NCBI RefSeq assembly: GCF_020164475.1
Contig: NZ_JAIQWX010000017.1
Span: 1 to 64,000 of the forward strand
Direction: 5' to 3'
DNA length: 64,000 nt
Source of the DNA: Pseudomonas sp. REP124
GTDB lineage: Bacteria; Pseudomonadota; Gammaproteobacteria; Pseudomonadales; Pseudomonadaceae
Part shown: positions 1 to 9,673 of the stretch, piece by piece
Layout: every line of letters begins with the position of its first letter
How positions within the stretch are numbered: the stretch's first letter is position 1
Notes under the pieces: model-generated
Seen by the model: the letters and a program-made list of their open reading frames with translations, nothing else
Databases searched by the model: none
What the model was told of the DNA's origin: nothing
Program-made: the position numbers and the translations under genes

Positions 1-84
1 GCCGTGCTCCTACAGGTATGAGGCGAATCACACCTCACGCAAAGTTTATAAAAACAATAAAAGCTGATTCAGAGATCCACTGCC

Positions 85-1935
85 ATGGCCGCACCTGCCC
101 CCGCGTTATCTCATGACGCCATCATCCAGGACTCCTGGTCCCGTTGCCGTGCGTTCGGCCTGAGCCATCAAAGCACGCCGGCCTTCGATCAGCTGCCGGC
201 CGCCGACATCGCGCACTTGCTGGAAAGCCAGCATTCACTGGTGCAGACCACCCACCAGGAAGTGCTGCCGTATTACGAGAACATCCTCAGCAACTCCAAC
301 TGCCTGATCATGCTCGCCGACAACCAGGGCCAGGTGCTGACGTCCTGGGGTACCCAGCGATTCATCGAGCCGGGCCTGGCCCGTGGGTTTGCCGCCGGCG
401 CCAGCTGGATGGAGCGTTGCAGCGGGACCAACGCCATAGGCACTGCGCTGGCGTGCGAGCAGGCGGTGCACATCGAGCACGATGAACACTTCCTCAAGGC
501 TAACCGTTTCATGACCGGTTCCGCCGCGCCGATCTTCGATGCCGAACGCAAGGTCATTGCCGTGCTGGACGTGTCCAGCGACAGCTACCTGCCGCCGTCC
601 CACACCCTGGGCATGGTCAAGATGATGAGTCAGACCGTGGAAAACCGGCTGATCCTCAATCTGTTCCACGGCCAGCATTTCCAGCTGACCTTCAATACCG
701 GCCTGAACAACCTCGACAGCCAGTGGGCCGGGTTGCTGATCTTCGACGAGAGTGGTCACGTACTGTCCGCCAACCGCCGCGCCGACAATCTACTGGGCGT
801 GCGCCTGTCGCGGGTCAGTGTCGAGAGCCTGTTCAAGGTGTCGTTGCTGGATTTGCTCAATCAGCCGGAAGGCCTGCCCTTCTCGCTCCAGGCTTCCGGG
901 CGCAACCGTTTCCAGTGCGTGCTGAAACGGCCGAAGCAGGCTTTGGTTCAACCCAGGGTGTTTACTGAACAAAAAAGCGCCGAACCTGCCGAACCGCCAC
1001 CGGCCGCGATCAGCCTCAATACCCTGCACTTCGGCGACAGCCGCGTTGAAAAAGCCGTGCGCCAGGCCGAGCGTCTGCTGGAGAAGGACATTCCGCTGCT
1101 GATCCACGGCGAGACCGGGGTCGGCAAGGAAGTGTTCGTGAAGGCCCTGCACCAGGCCAGCTCGCGCAACAAACAATCGCTGATCGCCGTCAACTGTGCG
1201 GCAATTCCCGCCGAATTGGTGGAGTCCGAGCTGTTCGGCTACGAGAAAGGCGCCTTCACCGGGGCCAACCAGAAAGGCAGCATCGGCCTGATCCGCAAGG
1301 CCGATAAAGGCACCCTCTTCCTCGATGAAATCGGCGACATGCCGCTGCCGACCCAGGCGCGGCTGCTGCGCGTCTTGCAGGAACGCTGCGTGCAACCGGT
1401 GGGCAGTAGCGAGCTGTTTCCCGTGGACATCCGCATCATTTCCGCGACCAACCGTTCGTTGCGCGAACAGGTGCAGTTGGGGCGTTTCCGCGAGGACCTG
1501 TATTACCGCATCGGCGGCCTGACCCTGGAACTGCCGCCATTGCGCGAGCGCAGTGACAAGCAGGCGTTGTTCAAGCGTTTGTGGGAGCAACATCGCGAGA
1601 CCAGCCAATGGGCCGGCTTGAGCCGTGAGGTGCTGGAGCTGTTCGACCGCCACCCCTGGCCGGGGAACCTGCGGCAGGTCAGCAGCGTGATGCAGGTGGC
1701 GCTGGCCATGGCCGAGGAACAGCCGGTAAGGCCTGAGCATTTGCCGGATGATTTTTTTGTCGATCTGGATATGGAGCCGATCGAGACGCCGGAGCCGCTG
1801 GTGATGGTGGATCTGGATGATGTGGAGGATCTGAATCGGCAGTTGCAGGCGGTGGGAGGCAACATTTCCCATCTGGCGCGGCGGTTGGGGGTTAGTCGCA
1901 ATACCCTTTACAAGCGGTTGCGGCAGACAGAATGA
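85..1935 (+). CDS. Sigma-54-dependent transcriptional activator, AcoR-like (GAF-AAA+-Fis)
   Basis: A 616-residue enhancer-binding activator that would open sigma-54 promoters using ATP. An N-terminal GAF-like sensor region (about residues 60-195) includes SGTNAIGTAL, typical of AcoR/XylR-type regulators of acetoin and alcohol use. It is followed by a PAS-like stretch (210-280) and the AAA+ core: Walker A GETGVGKE (342-349), the sigma-54 contact loop GAFTGA (389-394), Walker B LFLDEIGD (411-418) and the R-finger region near 470. A Fis-type helix-turn-helix closes the protein (593-611). All key residues are present, so it should be functional. The ATG at 85 has only a weak Shine-Dalgarno (GAGAT), and no better upstream start is visible. 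Its usual target would be a neighbouring dehydrogenase operon. None lies downstream, so targets may be left of the window. The effector is unknown. Confidence 0.9.
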   Translation: MAAPAPALSHDAIIQDSWSRCRAFGLSHQSTPAFDQLPAADIAHLLESQHSLVQTTHQEVLPYYENILSNSNCLIMLADNQGQVLTSWGTQRFIEPGLARGFAAGASWMERCSGTNAIGTALACEQAVHIEHDEHFLKANRFMTGSAAPIFDAERKVIAVLDVSSDSYLPPSHTLGMVKMMSQTVENRLILNLFHGQHFQLTFNTGLNNLDSQWAGLLIFDESGHVLSANRRADNLLGVRLSRVSVESLFKVSLLDLLNQPEGLPFSLQASGRNRFQCVLKRPKQALVQPRVFTEQKSAEPAEPPPAAISLNTLHFGDSRVEKAVRQAERLLEKDIPLLIHGETGVGKEVFVKALHQASSRNKQSLIAVNCAAIPAELVESELFGYEKGAFTGANQKGSIGLIRKADKGTLFLDEIGDMPLPTQARLLRVLQERCVQPVGSSELFPVDIRIISATNRSLREQVQLGRFREDLYYRIGGLTLELPPLRERSDKQALFKRLWEQHRETSQWAGLSREVLELFDRHPWPGNLRQVSSVMQVALAMAEEQPVRPEHLPDDFFVDLDMEPIETPEPLVMVDLDDVEDLNRQLQAVGGNISHLARRLGVSRNTLYKRLRQTE

Positions 1936-1952
1936 CCTCATAGGGCTTGAGA

Positions 1953-2046
1953 CCATCGCGGGCAAGCCCGCTCCCACAGGGATTTGAGCCGAACTCAGAA
2001 TCTGGTTCACCTCGGACCACTGTGGGAGCGGGCTTGCCCGCGATGA
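1953..2046. repeat. Pair of inverted REP-type elements
   Basis: Two copies of the REP core (GGGAGCGGGCTTGCCCGCGA and its reverse complement) face each other at 1953-1980 and 2018-2046 between the activator gene and cysS. The pair can fold into a long hairpin in DNA or RNA. Such inverted pairs recur through the window and are typical of intergenic spaces in the P. fluorescens group. Confidence 0.9.
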
Positions 2047-2090
2047 CGTCAGCCGCGACAGCACCGTACTTGCATCCACCCTCTAAAACA

Positions 2091-2119
2091 AAAACCCGCA
2101 CAAGGCGGGTTTTGTTTTT
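2091..2119 (-). terminator. Rho-independent terminator of cysS, possibly bidirectional
   Basis: The stem CCCGC (2095-2099) pairs with GCGGG (2105-2109), extended by flanking A/T pairs, with a 5-base loop. T-rich tracts follow on both strands. It lies 16 bases beyond the cysS stop codon and also beyond the convergent activator gene, so it can end both transcripts. Confidence 0.75.
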
Positions 2120-2134
2120 CAGCAGTTCTGACGA

Positions 2135-3517
2135 TCAGTCAGCCAGACGCCAGGTCGTCCCGCCCTTGCCGTCTTCCAGCACCACGCCCATGGCGGTGAG
2201 CTGGTCGCGGATGCGGTCGGATTCGGCCCAGTCCTTGCCGGCACGTGCCGCCAGGCGCGCAGCGATCAGCGCTTCGACCTCGGCTGCATCTACGCGCCCT
2301 TCGGCGCCGGCTTGCAGGAAGTCTTCGGCTTCGAGCTGCAACACACCCAGCACGCCAGCCAGTTCCTTGAGGCGCGCCGCCAGACCGGCCGCCGCGTCCA
2401 GATCGCTCTCGCGCAGACGGTTGATCTCACGCACCATCTCGAACAGCACCGCACAGGCTTCCGGCGTACCGAAGTCGTCGTTCATCACTTGGGTGAAGCG
2501 CTCGACGAAGGCTTCGCCGCCAGCCGGCGCCACTTTCGGCAGGCCTTTCAACGCATGGTAGAAACGCTCCAGGGCGCCCTTGGCGTCCTTGAGGTTGTCT
2601 TCCGAATAGTTGATGGCGCTGCGGTAGTGGCTCGACACCAGCAGGTAACGCACGACTTCCGGGTGGTACTTGTCGAGCACGTCGCGGATGGTGAAGAAGT
2701 TGTTCAAGGACTTGGACATCTTCTCGCCGTTGATCCGGATCATGCCGCAATGCATCCACGCATTGGCGTAGGTCTTGCCGGTGGCCGCTTCGCTCTGGGC
2801 GATTTCGTTTTCGTGGTGCGGGAACTCCAGATCGCTACCGCCGCCATGAATATCGAACGTCTCGCCCAGGCAGCAGGTCGACATCACCGAGCACTCGATG
2901 TGCCAGCCCGGACGCCCGGCGCCCCATGGCGATGCCCAGCTCGGCTCGCCCGGCTTGGCGGCTTTCCACAGCACGAAGTCCAGCGGGTCCTGTTTGGACT
3001 CGTCGACTTCGATGCGGGCGCCGATACGCAGGTCTTCGATCTTCTTGCGCGACAGCTTGCCGTAGCCCATGAACTTGCCGACGCGGTAGTACACGTCGCC
3101 GTTGCCCGGTGCGTAGGCGTAACCCTTGTCGATCAGGGTCTGGATCATCGCGTGCATGCCTGGGATGTGGTCCGTGGCGCGCGGCTCCATGTCCGGCTTC
3201 TTGATGTTCAGGCGCGCTTCGTCTTCGTGCATCGCCGCGATCATGCGCTCGGTCAGGGCTTCGAACGACTCGCCGTTCTCGTTGGCCCGATTGATGATCT
3301 TGTCGTCAATGTCGGTGATGTTGCGCACATAAGTCAGGTCGTAGCCGCTGAAACGCAGCCAGCGGGTCACCAGGTCGAAGGCGACCATGCTGCGGCCGTG
3401 GCCCAGGTGGCAGTAGTCGTACACGGTCATGCCGCACACGTACATGCGTACCTTATTGCCATCCAGAGGCTTGAAGACTTCTTTGCTCTTGGTGAGCGTG
3501 TTGTAGATCGTAAGCAC
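2135..3517 (-). CDS. cysS: Cysteinyl-tRNA synthetase
   Basis: Cytoplasmic class I synthetase that charges tRNA-Cys. Visible features are the zinc/active-site cysteine in VCGMTVYD, the HIGH-like signature HLGHGRS, the zinc-site segment WHIECS and the KMSKS loop [10 protein letters not shown]. The C-terminal anticodon-recognition region ends with GGTTWRLAD. The start was set at a GTG at 3517 (sequence [14 protein letters not shown]), giving 460 residues, the usual length, with GGAAA just upstream. The longer in-frame ATG version adds 11 residues not typical of the family. It lies 20 bases after glnS on the same strand, so the two synthetases are very likely co-transcribed. Confidence 0.96.
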   Translation of the reverse strand: MLTIYNTLTKSKEVFKPLDGNKVRMYVCGMTVYDYCHLGHGRSMVAFDLVTRWLRFSGYDLTYVRNITDIDDKIINRANENGESFEALTERMIAAMHEDEARLNIKKPDMEPRATDHIPGMHAMIQTLIDKGYAYAPGNGDVYYRVGKFMGYGKLSRKKIEDLRIGARIEVDESKQDPLDFVLWKAAKPGEPSWASPWGAGRPGWHIECSVMSTCCLGETFDIHGGGSDLEFPHHENEIAQSEAATGKTYANAWMHCGMIRINGEKMSKSLNNFFTIRDVLDKYHPEVVRYLLVSSHYRSAINYSEDNLKDAKGALERFYHALKGLPKVAPAGGEAFVERFTQVMNDDFGTPEACAVLFEMVREINRLRESDLDAAAGLAARLKELAGVLGVLQLEAEDFLQAGAEGRVDAAEVEALIAARLAARAGKDWAESDRIRDQLTAMGVVLEDGKGGTTWRLAD

Positions 3518-3537
3518 GTTATTTCCTTGACGCTGAA

Positions 3538-5235
3538 TCACTGGCCCCACGAATCACGCAGGGTCACGGTACGGTTGAATACCGGAGCGCCCGGTTTCGA
3601 GTCCTTGATATCCGCGACGAAGTAGCCTTCGCGCTCGAACTGGAAACGGTCTTCCGGCTGTGCGTTGCCGAGCGACGGTTCGGCACGACAACCGGTGAGT
3701 ACCTGCAGCGAGTCAGGGTTGATGTTGTCCAGGAAACTGGCGCTGTCTTCGGCCTTCTCCGGGTTGGCGGAGCGGAACAGGCGGTCGTACAGACGCACTT
3801 CGCACTCAACGCTCTCGGCGGCCGGCACCCAGTGCACTACACCTTTGACCTTGCGGCCTTCAGGGTTCTTGCCCAGGGTGTCCGGATCGTAGGAGCAACG
3901 CAGTTCGACGATGTTGCCGTCGGCATCCTTGATCGCTTCATCGGCACGGATCACGTAACTGCCGCGCAGACGCACTTCACCAGCTGGCTCCAGGCGCTTG
4001 TAGCCCTTCGGTGGCTCTTCCATGAAGTCGTCGCGGTCGATGTAGATCTCGCGGGCGAACGGCAGGACGCGAACGCCCATGTCTTCTTTCGGGTGGCACG
4101 GCAGTTCGAGGTTCTCGACCTGGCCTTCCGGGTAGTTGGTGATCACGACTTTCAGCGGACGCAGCACGCACATGGCGCGCGGGGCGCTCTGGTCGAGGTC
4201 GTCGCGGATGCTGAATTCGAGCATGCCGAAGTCGACCACGCCGTCGGAACGGTTGGTGCCGATCATTTCGCAGAAGTTGCGGATCGATTTCGGCGTGTAG
4301 CCACGGCGGCGGAAGCCCGACAGCGTGGACATGCGCGGATCGTCCCAACCATTGACGTGCTTCTCGTCAACCAGCTGCTTGAGCTTGCGCTTGCTGGTGA
4401 TGGTGTAGTTCAGGTTCAGGCGGCTGAACTCGTACTGACGCGGGTTGGCCGGCACTGGCAAGTGCTCGAGGAACCATTCATACAGCGGGCGATGGCTTTC
4501 GAATTCCAGGGTGCAGATCGAGTGGGTGATGCCTTCGATGGCATCCGACTGACCGTGGGTGAAGTCGTAGTTCGGGTAGATGCACCACTTGTCGCCGGTC
4601 TGGTGGTGATGCGCATGACGGATGCGATACATGATCGGGTCGCGCAGGTTCATGTTCGGCGAGGCCATGTCGATCTTGGCGCGCAGAACGCGGGCGCCGT
4701 CCGGGAACTCACCGGCGCGCATGCGGGCGAACCAGTCCAGGTTCTCTTCGACGCTACGGTCGCGGAACGGACTGTTCTTGCCTGGCTCGGTCAGGCTGCC
4801 ACGGTATTCCTTGGCCTGCTCCGGGGTCAGGTCGTCGACATAGGCCTTGCCGGCCTTGATCAGCTCGACCGCCCAGTCGTGCAACTGGTCGAAGTATTGC
4901 GAGGCGTAGCGCACTTCGCCGGACCACTCGAAGCCCAGCCACTTGACGTCGCTTTCGATCGCGTCGATGTATTCCTGGTCTTCCTTGGCCGGGTTGGTGT
5001 CGTCGAAACGCAGGTGCGTGACGCCGCCGAACTCCTGGGCCAGGCCGAAGTTCACGCAGATCGACTTGGCGTGACCGATGTGCAGGTAGCCGTTGGGCTC
5101 AGGCGGGAAACGAGTGACGATCTGCGTGTGCTTACCCGAGTCCAGGTCCGCCTGGATGATCGGCCGCAGGAAGTTGACCGGCACGGCAGGGCCGGTCTTG
5201 GCATTCGAGGTAGGGTCGACAGTGGGCTTGCTCAT
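3538..5235 (-). CDS. glnS: Glutaminyl-tRNA synthetase
   Basis: Class I synthetase that charges tRNA-Gln in the cytoplasm. It has the HIGH motif in [15 protein letters not shown], the Rossmann catalytic core, and two C-terminal beta-barrels for anticodon binding. The second signature loop reads TITSKRKL, so the usual MSK is TSK here; I believe this is a Pseudomonas habit rather than a defect. The start is placed at the ATG at 5235 (protein begins [10 protein letters not shown]), with AAGGA six bases upstream, giving 565 residues. An upstream ATG-like extension would add 25 residues without family resemblance. It leads the glnS-cysS pair and is divergent from ppiB. A possible -10 box TATGAT is on the minus strand at 5296-5291. 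Confidence 0.97.
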   Translation of the reverse strand: MSKPTVDPTSNAKTGPAVPVNFLRPIIQADLDSGKHTQIVTRFPPEPNGYLHIGHAKSICVNFGLAQEFGGVTHLRFDDTNPAKEDQEYIDAIESDVKWLGFEWSGEVRYASQYFDQLHDWAVELIKAGKAYVDDLTPEQAKEYRGSLTEPGKNSPFRDRSVEENLDWFARMRAGEFPDGARVLRAKIDMASPNMNLRDPIMYRIRHAHHHQTGDKWCIYPNYDFTHGQSDAIEGITHSICTLEFESHRPLYEWFLEHLPVPANPRQYEFSRLNLNYTITSKRKLKQLVDEKHVNGWDDPRMSTLSGFRRRGYTPKSIRNFCEMIGTNRSDGVVDFGMLEFSIRDDLDQSAPRAMCVLRPLKVVITNYPEGQVENLELPCHPKEDMGVRVLPFAREIYIDRDDFMEEPPKGYKRLEPAGEVRLRGSYVIRADEAIKDADGNIVELRCSYDPDTLGKNPEGRKVKGVVHWVPAAESVECEVRLYDRLFRSANPEKAEDSASFLDNINPDSLQVLTGCRAEPSLGNAQPEDRFQFEREGYFVADIKDSKPGAPVFNRTVTLRDSWGQ

Positions 5236-5483
5236 AGAATCCTTGGCGAAGTGCGTGGCCTGGGTCGAGGCCGGACAAAACAAAGCCGCTATCATAGCCG
5301 ATGCCGTCAAGCACCTGACAGAGCGTGCTTGGCAAACGGTCGCATTTAATCGGCGACAAACGAAAAAACAGCCTCGAAATTCGCGTCTGTCACGCTAAAC
5401 TGCGCAGCTTGGCCGATCAGGCTGAACCGGTAACGGAATGAAATGTTCCAATGCCCACGAATTCCCTACAAAGAGTACCGATC

Positions 5484-5987
5484 ATGACCCAAGTCAAACT
5501 GACTACCAACTTTGGCGACATCGTTCTGGAACTGGACGCTGCCAAGGCTCCGATCACCGTGGCCAACTTCGTCGAGTACGTCAAAGCCGGTCACTACGAA
5601 AACACCGTTTTCCACCGTGTCATCGGTAACTTCATGATCCAGGGCGGCGGCTTCGAGCCAGGCATGAAAGAAAAGAAAGACAAGCGCCCGAGCATCCAGA
5701 ACGAAGCCGACAACGGTCTTTCCAACGACAAGTACACCATCGCCATGGCCCGTACCATGGAGCCGCATTCGGCTTCGGCACAGTTCTTCATCAACGTGAC
5801 CGACAACAGCTTCCTGAACCACAGCGGCAAGAACGTTCAGGGCTGGGGCTACGCGGTATTCGGTAAAGTCACCGCAGGCACCGACGTTGTCGACAAGATC
5901 AAAGGTGTTGCCACCACTTCCAAGGCCGGCCACCAAGACGTACCAGCAGACGACGTGATCATCGAGAAAGCCGAGATCATTGAGTGA
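5484..5987 (+). CDS. ppiB: Cytoplasmic peptidyl-prolyl cis-trans isomerase B (cyclophilin)
   Basis: A 167-residue cyclophilin without signal peptide, catalysing proline cis-trans isomerisation during protein folding. Family signatures seen are [14 protein letters not shown] (catalytic arginine), the active-site stretch [10 protein letters not shown], and the glycine-rich [10 protein letters not shown]. The start is the ATG at 5484 ([13 protein letters not shown]), behind AAAGAG. An upstream in-frame ATG at 5451 would add 11 residues and lacks a ribosome site. The stop overlaps the GTG start of lpxH by four bases, so translation of the two is probably coupled. Confidence 0.96.
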   Translation: MTQVKLTTNFGDIVLELDAAKAPITVANFVEYVKAGHYENTVFHRVIGNFMIQGGGFEPGMKEKKDKRPSIQNEADNGLSNDKYTIAMARTMEPHSASAQFFINVTDNSFLNHSGKNVQGWGYAVFGKVTAGTDVVDKIKGVATTSKAGHQDVPADDVIIEKAEIIE

Positions 5988-6736
5988 TATTGCTGATTTC
6001 AGACTTGCATCTGGAAGAGGAGCGCCCGGACATTACCCGGGCGTTTCTGGATTTGCTCGCCGGACGCGCCCGCTCGGCGAGTGCGCTGTACATTCTGGGC
6101 GACTTCTTCGAAGCGTGGATTGGCGACGACGCCATGACCCCTTTCCAGCGTTCCATCTGCCAGGCCCTGCGCGAATTGAGCGACAGCGGCACGGCCATCT
6201 TTCTCATGCACGGCAATCGCGATTTCATGCTGGGCCAGGCCTTCTGCAAACAGGCCGGCTGCACGTTGCTGAAAGATCCGAGTGTCGTGCCGTTCAATGG
6301 CGAGCCGGTGCTGTTGATGCACGGCGACAGCCTGTGCACCCGCGACGAAGCCTATATGAAGCTGCGTCGCTACCTGCGTAACCCCGTCACCCTGTTCATC
6401 CTGCGCCATCTGCCGCTGCGCACCCGGCACAAGCTGGCGCGCAAGCTGCGCAGCGAAAGCCGCGCGCAAACGCGGATGAAGGCCAATGACATCGTCGATG
6501 TCACGCCGGAGGAAATTCCGCGGATCATGCAGGAATACGGGGTGAAGACCCTGATCCACGGGCATACCCATCGTCCGGCGATTCACAAGTTGCAGATCGG
6601 CGACCAGGCCGCACGGCGCATCGTGTTGGGGGATTGGGATCGTCAGGGTTGGGCGCTACAAGTGGACGACAGCGGCTACGCCCTCGCCCCCTTCGATTTC
6701 GCCCCGCCGCCGCAGTTGGCTGCGCCTGCCAATTAG
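5984..6736 (+). CDS. lpxH: UDP-2,3-diacylglucosamine diphosphatase
   Basis: Peripheral inner-membrane metallophosphoesterase that cleaves UDP-2,3-diacylglucosamine to lipid X and UMP, an early step of lipid A synthesis. The calcineurin-like metal motifs are all present: ISDLHL (DxH), [11 protein letters not shown] (GD), HGNRDF (GNHD-type), HGDSLC, and HGHTHRP near the C-terminus. Length is 250 residues, normal for the genus. It starts with GTG in a GTGA overlap with the ppiB stop. The ppiB-lpxH pairing is common in Pseudomonas. Confidence 0.95.
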   Translation: MILLISDLHLEEERPDITRAFLDLLAGRARSASALYILGDFFEAWIGDDAMTPFQRSICQALRELSDSGTAIFLMHGNRDFMLGQAFCKQAGCTLLKDPSVVPFNGEPVLLMHGDSLCTRDEAYMKLRRYLRNPVTLFILRHLPLRTRHKLARKLRSESRAQTRMKANDIVDVTPEEIPRIMQEYGVKTLIHGHTHRPAIHKLQIGDQAARRIVLGDWDRQGWALQVDDSGYALAPFDFAPPPQLAAPAN

Positions 6737-6753
6737 CGATCCGGTACAAAACC

Positions 6754-6844
6754 CTGTGGGAGCGGGCTTGCTCGCGAAAGCGGTCTGACAGTCAACGAAG
6801 GTGCTGAATGTCAATACGCCTTCGCGAGCAAGCCCGCTCCCACA
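6754..6844. repeat. Inverted REP pair downstream of lpxH
   Basis: REP cores at 6754-6778 and 6821-6844 in opposite orientation, filling the space between the convergent lpxH and MFS transporter genes. No separate T-tract terminator is seen, so this hairpin may protect or end both mRNAs. Confidence 0.85.
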
Positions 6845-6861
6845 TTTGATCGTGTTTCGCC

Positions 6862-8394
6862 TCAGTGGCCCGCGGAAGCCGCAGGCCCGGCCTTGGCCGT
6901 GAACGGTGGTTTGGCCAGCCAGACGATCAGGATCAGCCCCATGAACATCCAGCCCAGCAAGGTGAAGTAGTCCACCGTGGACATGATGTACGCCTGGCTG
7001 GTAACCATCTGCTCCAGCTGCGTGTACGCCTTGGCCCCTTCTCCGCCCAACTGCGTCAGCGTCTCGCGGGTGGCCGGGTCGTACTGGGTGATGCTTTCGG
7101 TCAGGTAGGCGTGGTGCTGGTCGGCGCGGCGGATCCAGATCCAGGTGGTCAACGACGCCGCGAAACTACCGCCCAGGGTCCGCAGGAACGTCGCCAGGCC
7201 CGAACCGTCGGCGATCTGATGCGGTGGCAAATCCGACAGCAGGATGGTCAGGGTCGGCATGAAGAACAGCGCCACGCCGATCCCCATGAACAGCTGGACC
7301 ATGGCGATGTGCTGGAAGTCCACTTCGTTGGTGAAACCGGCACGCATGAAACAGCTCAAGCCAATGGCCAGGAACGCCCCGCCCGCCAGCACCCGCATGT
7401 CGAAGCGCGGCGCGTATTTGCCGACAAACGGTGACAGCAGCACCGGCAGGATGCCCAACGGCGCCACGGCGAAACCGGCCCAGGTAGCGGTGTAGCCCAA
7501 GCGCGTCTGCAGCCACTGCGGCAGGATCAGGTTGATCCCGAAGAACCCGGCGTAACCCAGAATCAACACGATGGTGCCGTAACGGAAGTTGCGGTGAGCG
7601 AACAGCCGCAGGTTCACCACCGGGTGCTCGTCGGTCATTTCCCAGATCACGAAAAACGCCAGGGCGACCACGGAAATGGCCGTACCAATAATGATGAAGT
7701 TCGATTCGAACCAGTCCGCGTCATTGCCCTTGTCGAGCACGATCTGCAAGGCACCGACGCCGATGATCAACGCGATCAGACCGACGTAATCCATCGGCTG
7801 GCGACTGGTAACCACCGGACGTTTCTTCATCTGCTGCGTCACCACCCAGGCGGCGAACAGCCCGATCGGCACGTTGATGAAGAAAATCCACGGCCAGCTG
7901 TAGCTGTCGGTGATCCAGCCGCCGAGAATCGGTCCGGCAATCGGCGCCACCACCGTGACCATGGCCAGCAGCGCCAGGGCCATCCCCCGTTTCGCCGGCG
8001 GGTAGACCGCAATCAGCAGGGTCTGGGTCATCGGGTACAACGGCCCCGCCACGACCCCTTGCAGGACCCGAAAGCCCACCAGTTCCGGCATCGAGGTGGA
8101 AATCCCGCAGAGGAACGACGCCAGCACGAACAGCAGCGTCGCCCATACAAACAGCTTCACCTCGCCGAAGCGCCGGCTGAGCCAGCCGGTCAGCGGCAAG
8201 GCGATGGCGTTGCTCACGGCAAACGAGGTAATGACCCAGGTGCCCTGCTCCGCACTCACGCCCAGGTTGCCGGAAATCGTCGGCAAGGCCACGTTTGCGA
8301 TGGTGGTGTCGAGCACCTGCATGAAGGTCGCCAGCGACAGGCCGATGGTGCTCAGCACCAGGCTGGGTGGCGTGAAAGAGGCGTTATTGCTCAT
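6862..8394 (-). CDS. MFS multidrug transporter, DHA2/EmrB family
   Basis: A 510-residue, highly hydrophobic protein with about 14 membrane helices, the DHA2 drug:proton antiporter pattern. The N-terminal helix carries STIGLSLATFMQVLDTTIANVALPT-like sequence (motif D1 region). Motif A is seen in GWLSRRFGEVKLF, and motif C-like sequence APIAGPILGGWITD lies in helix 5. It is the last gene of a leftward operon after marR, an outer-membrane factor and an EmrA-like adaptor, so it should form the inner-membrane pump of a tripartite efflux system. The substrates cannot be read from the sequence. The start is the ATG at 8394. Confidence 0.93.
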   Translation of the reverse strand: MSNNASFTPPSLVLSTIGLSLATFMQVLDTTIANVALPTISGNLGVSAEQGTWVITSFAVSNAIALPLTGWLSRRFGEVKLFVWATLLFVLASFLCGISTSMPELVGFRVLQGVVAGPLYPMTQTLLIAVYPPAKRGMALALLAMVTVVAPIAGPILGGWITDSYSWPWIFFINVPIGLFAAWVVTQQMKKRPVVTSRQPMDYVGLIALIIGVGALQIVLDKGNDADWFESNFIIIGTAISVVALAFFVIWEMTDEHPVVNLRLFAHRNFRYGTIVLILGYAGFFGINLILPQWLQTRLGYTATWAGFAVAPLGILPVLLSPFVGKYAPRFDMRVLAGGAFLAIGLSCFMRAGFTNEVDFQHIAMVQLFMGIGVALFFMPTLTILLSDLPPHQIADGSGLATFLRTLGGSFAASLTTWIWIRRADQHHAYLTESITQYDPATRETLTQLGGEGAKAYTQLEQMVTSQAYIMSTVDYFTLLGWMFMGLILIVWLAKPPFTAKAGPAASAGH

Positions 8395-8458
8395 CGCGAA
8401 TCCTTGGAGACCGGGTGGGCGCCGCGCCCGTCACAGGCGCGGCCGACGGATTGGCGAA

Positions 8459-9658
8459 TCAGCGGTTCGCGGTCTTGCTGACCGAGGCGCTGTTGTCGTG
8501 AATCAGTTGCGTGATCATGGCGTCGGCCTCGGCCAACTGACGGTCGTAGATGCTGGTGCTGAACGAAGCCTTTTGCGGCGGCTGCTGTGCCAGCACCGGG
8601 CCGCTCTGGTCGTGCAGATCGACATCGACGATGGTCGACAGACCGACGCGCAACGGGTGTTTGGCCAGCTCATCGGCATTGACATGAATCCGTACCGGCA
8701 CCCGCTGGACGATCTTGATCCAGTTACCGGTGGCGTTCTGCGCCGGCAGCAGGGCAAAGGCGCTGCCGGTTCCGGCACCGAGGCTGTCGATGGTGCCGCT
8801 GTATTTCACACTGCTGCCGTAGAGGTCGGTTTCAATTTCCACCGGCTGGCCGATGCGCATGTCACGCAGCTGGGTTTCCTTGAAGTTGGCGTCGATCCAC
8901 AGTTGATTGAGCGGAATCACCGCCATCAGCGCCTCGCCCGGCTGGACCCGCTGGCCCAGTTGCACGGTGCGTTTGGCCACGTAGCCGGTGACCGGTGCGA
9001 TCAGGGTGCTGCGTGCATTGTTCAGGTAGGCCTGGCGCAATTGCGCGGCGGCCGCCATCACGTCCGGGTGCGAAGACACCACGGTGTCGTCCACCAGAGC
9101 GCTGGTGGTCTTGAGTTTCTGCTGGGCGTTGGCCAGGGCGTTTTGTGCCGAGGTCAGGTCATCGCGGGCGTGGGACAGTTCTTCCTGGGAAATCGCCCCG
9201 CCAGCGGCAAGGTTTTTGCGGCGGTTGTAGTTGTCCTGGGCCTTCTGCACTTCGGCCTGTTGGGCGTTGACTTGGGCTCTCTGGCCGTCGACGTTGCTGT
9301 ACAGGCCACGGACCTGACGCACGGTGCGCGCCAGGGAAGCCTGGGCGTTTTGCAGGCCGATCTGGGCATCGTTGGGGTCGAAGTTCACCAGCACCTGGCC
9401 TTCCTGCACCAGATCGCCATCATCGGCACCGATGCTGACCACCGTACCCGTAGTCAGCGGGGTGATTTCCACCACGTTGCCGTTGACGTAGGCGTCGTCG
9501 GTGCTTTCGCTCCAGCGCCCGTAAAACTCGTGATAAGCCCACACGCCCGCGCCGCACAACACGACCACGATGGCGAGGATCAGCAGCATGAACTTGCGCT
9601 TGCCCGAGTTGGGATTTCCCTGGGTTGTTTCAGTTGAGGTTGTATCGGCAGTGGCCAT
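8459..9658 (-). CDS. EmrA/HlyD-type membrane-fusion (adaptor) protein
   Basis: A 399-residue periplasmic adaptor anchored by one N-terminal membrane helix (about residues 23-45, KFMLLILAIVVVLCGAG). A biotinyl-lipoyl-like domain follows (GTVVSIGADDGDLVQEGQVL), then a long alpha-helical coiled coil (about 95-200, rich in Q, A and L) and beta-barrel regions (RTVQLGQRVQPGEALMAVI). It would bridge the EmrB-like pump to the outer-membrane channel. The gap to the pump gene is 64 bases and to the upstream channel gene 15 bases, consistent with one transcript. Confidence 0.93.
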   Translation of the reverse strand: MATADTTSTETTQGNPNSGKRKFMLLILAIVVVLCGAGVWAYHEFYGRWSESTDDAYVNGNVVEITPLTTGTVVSIGADDGDLVQEGQVLVNFDPNDAQIGLQNAQASLARTVRQVRGLYSNVDGQRAQVNAQQAEVQKAQDNYNRRKNLAAGGAISQEELSHARDDLTSAQNALANAQQKLKTTSALVDDTVVSSHPDVMAAAAQLRQAYLNNARSTLIAPVTGYVAKRTVQLGQRVQPGEALMAVIPLNQLWIDANFKETQLRDMRIGQPVEIETDLYGSSVKYSGTIDSLGAGTGSAFALLPAQNATGNWIKIVQRVPVRIHVNADELAKHPLRVGLSTIVDVDLHDQSGPVLAQQPPQKASFSTSIYDRQLAEADAMITQLIHDNSASVSKTANR

Positions 9659-9673
9659 GACAAATACCTTGAA

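Noticed and set aside
235-759. Long minus-strand reading frame opposite the sigma-54 activator, and similar long antisense frames opposite most genes
   Set aside because: High-GC codon use creates long open antisense frames; they lack ribosome sites, family motifs and sensible amino-acid composition.
2312-3625. 437-codon plus-strand frame across cysS
   Set aside because: It is the exact antisense of cysS and glnS codons; the translation is His/Val/Gln-rich without domains.
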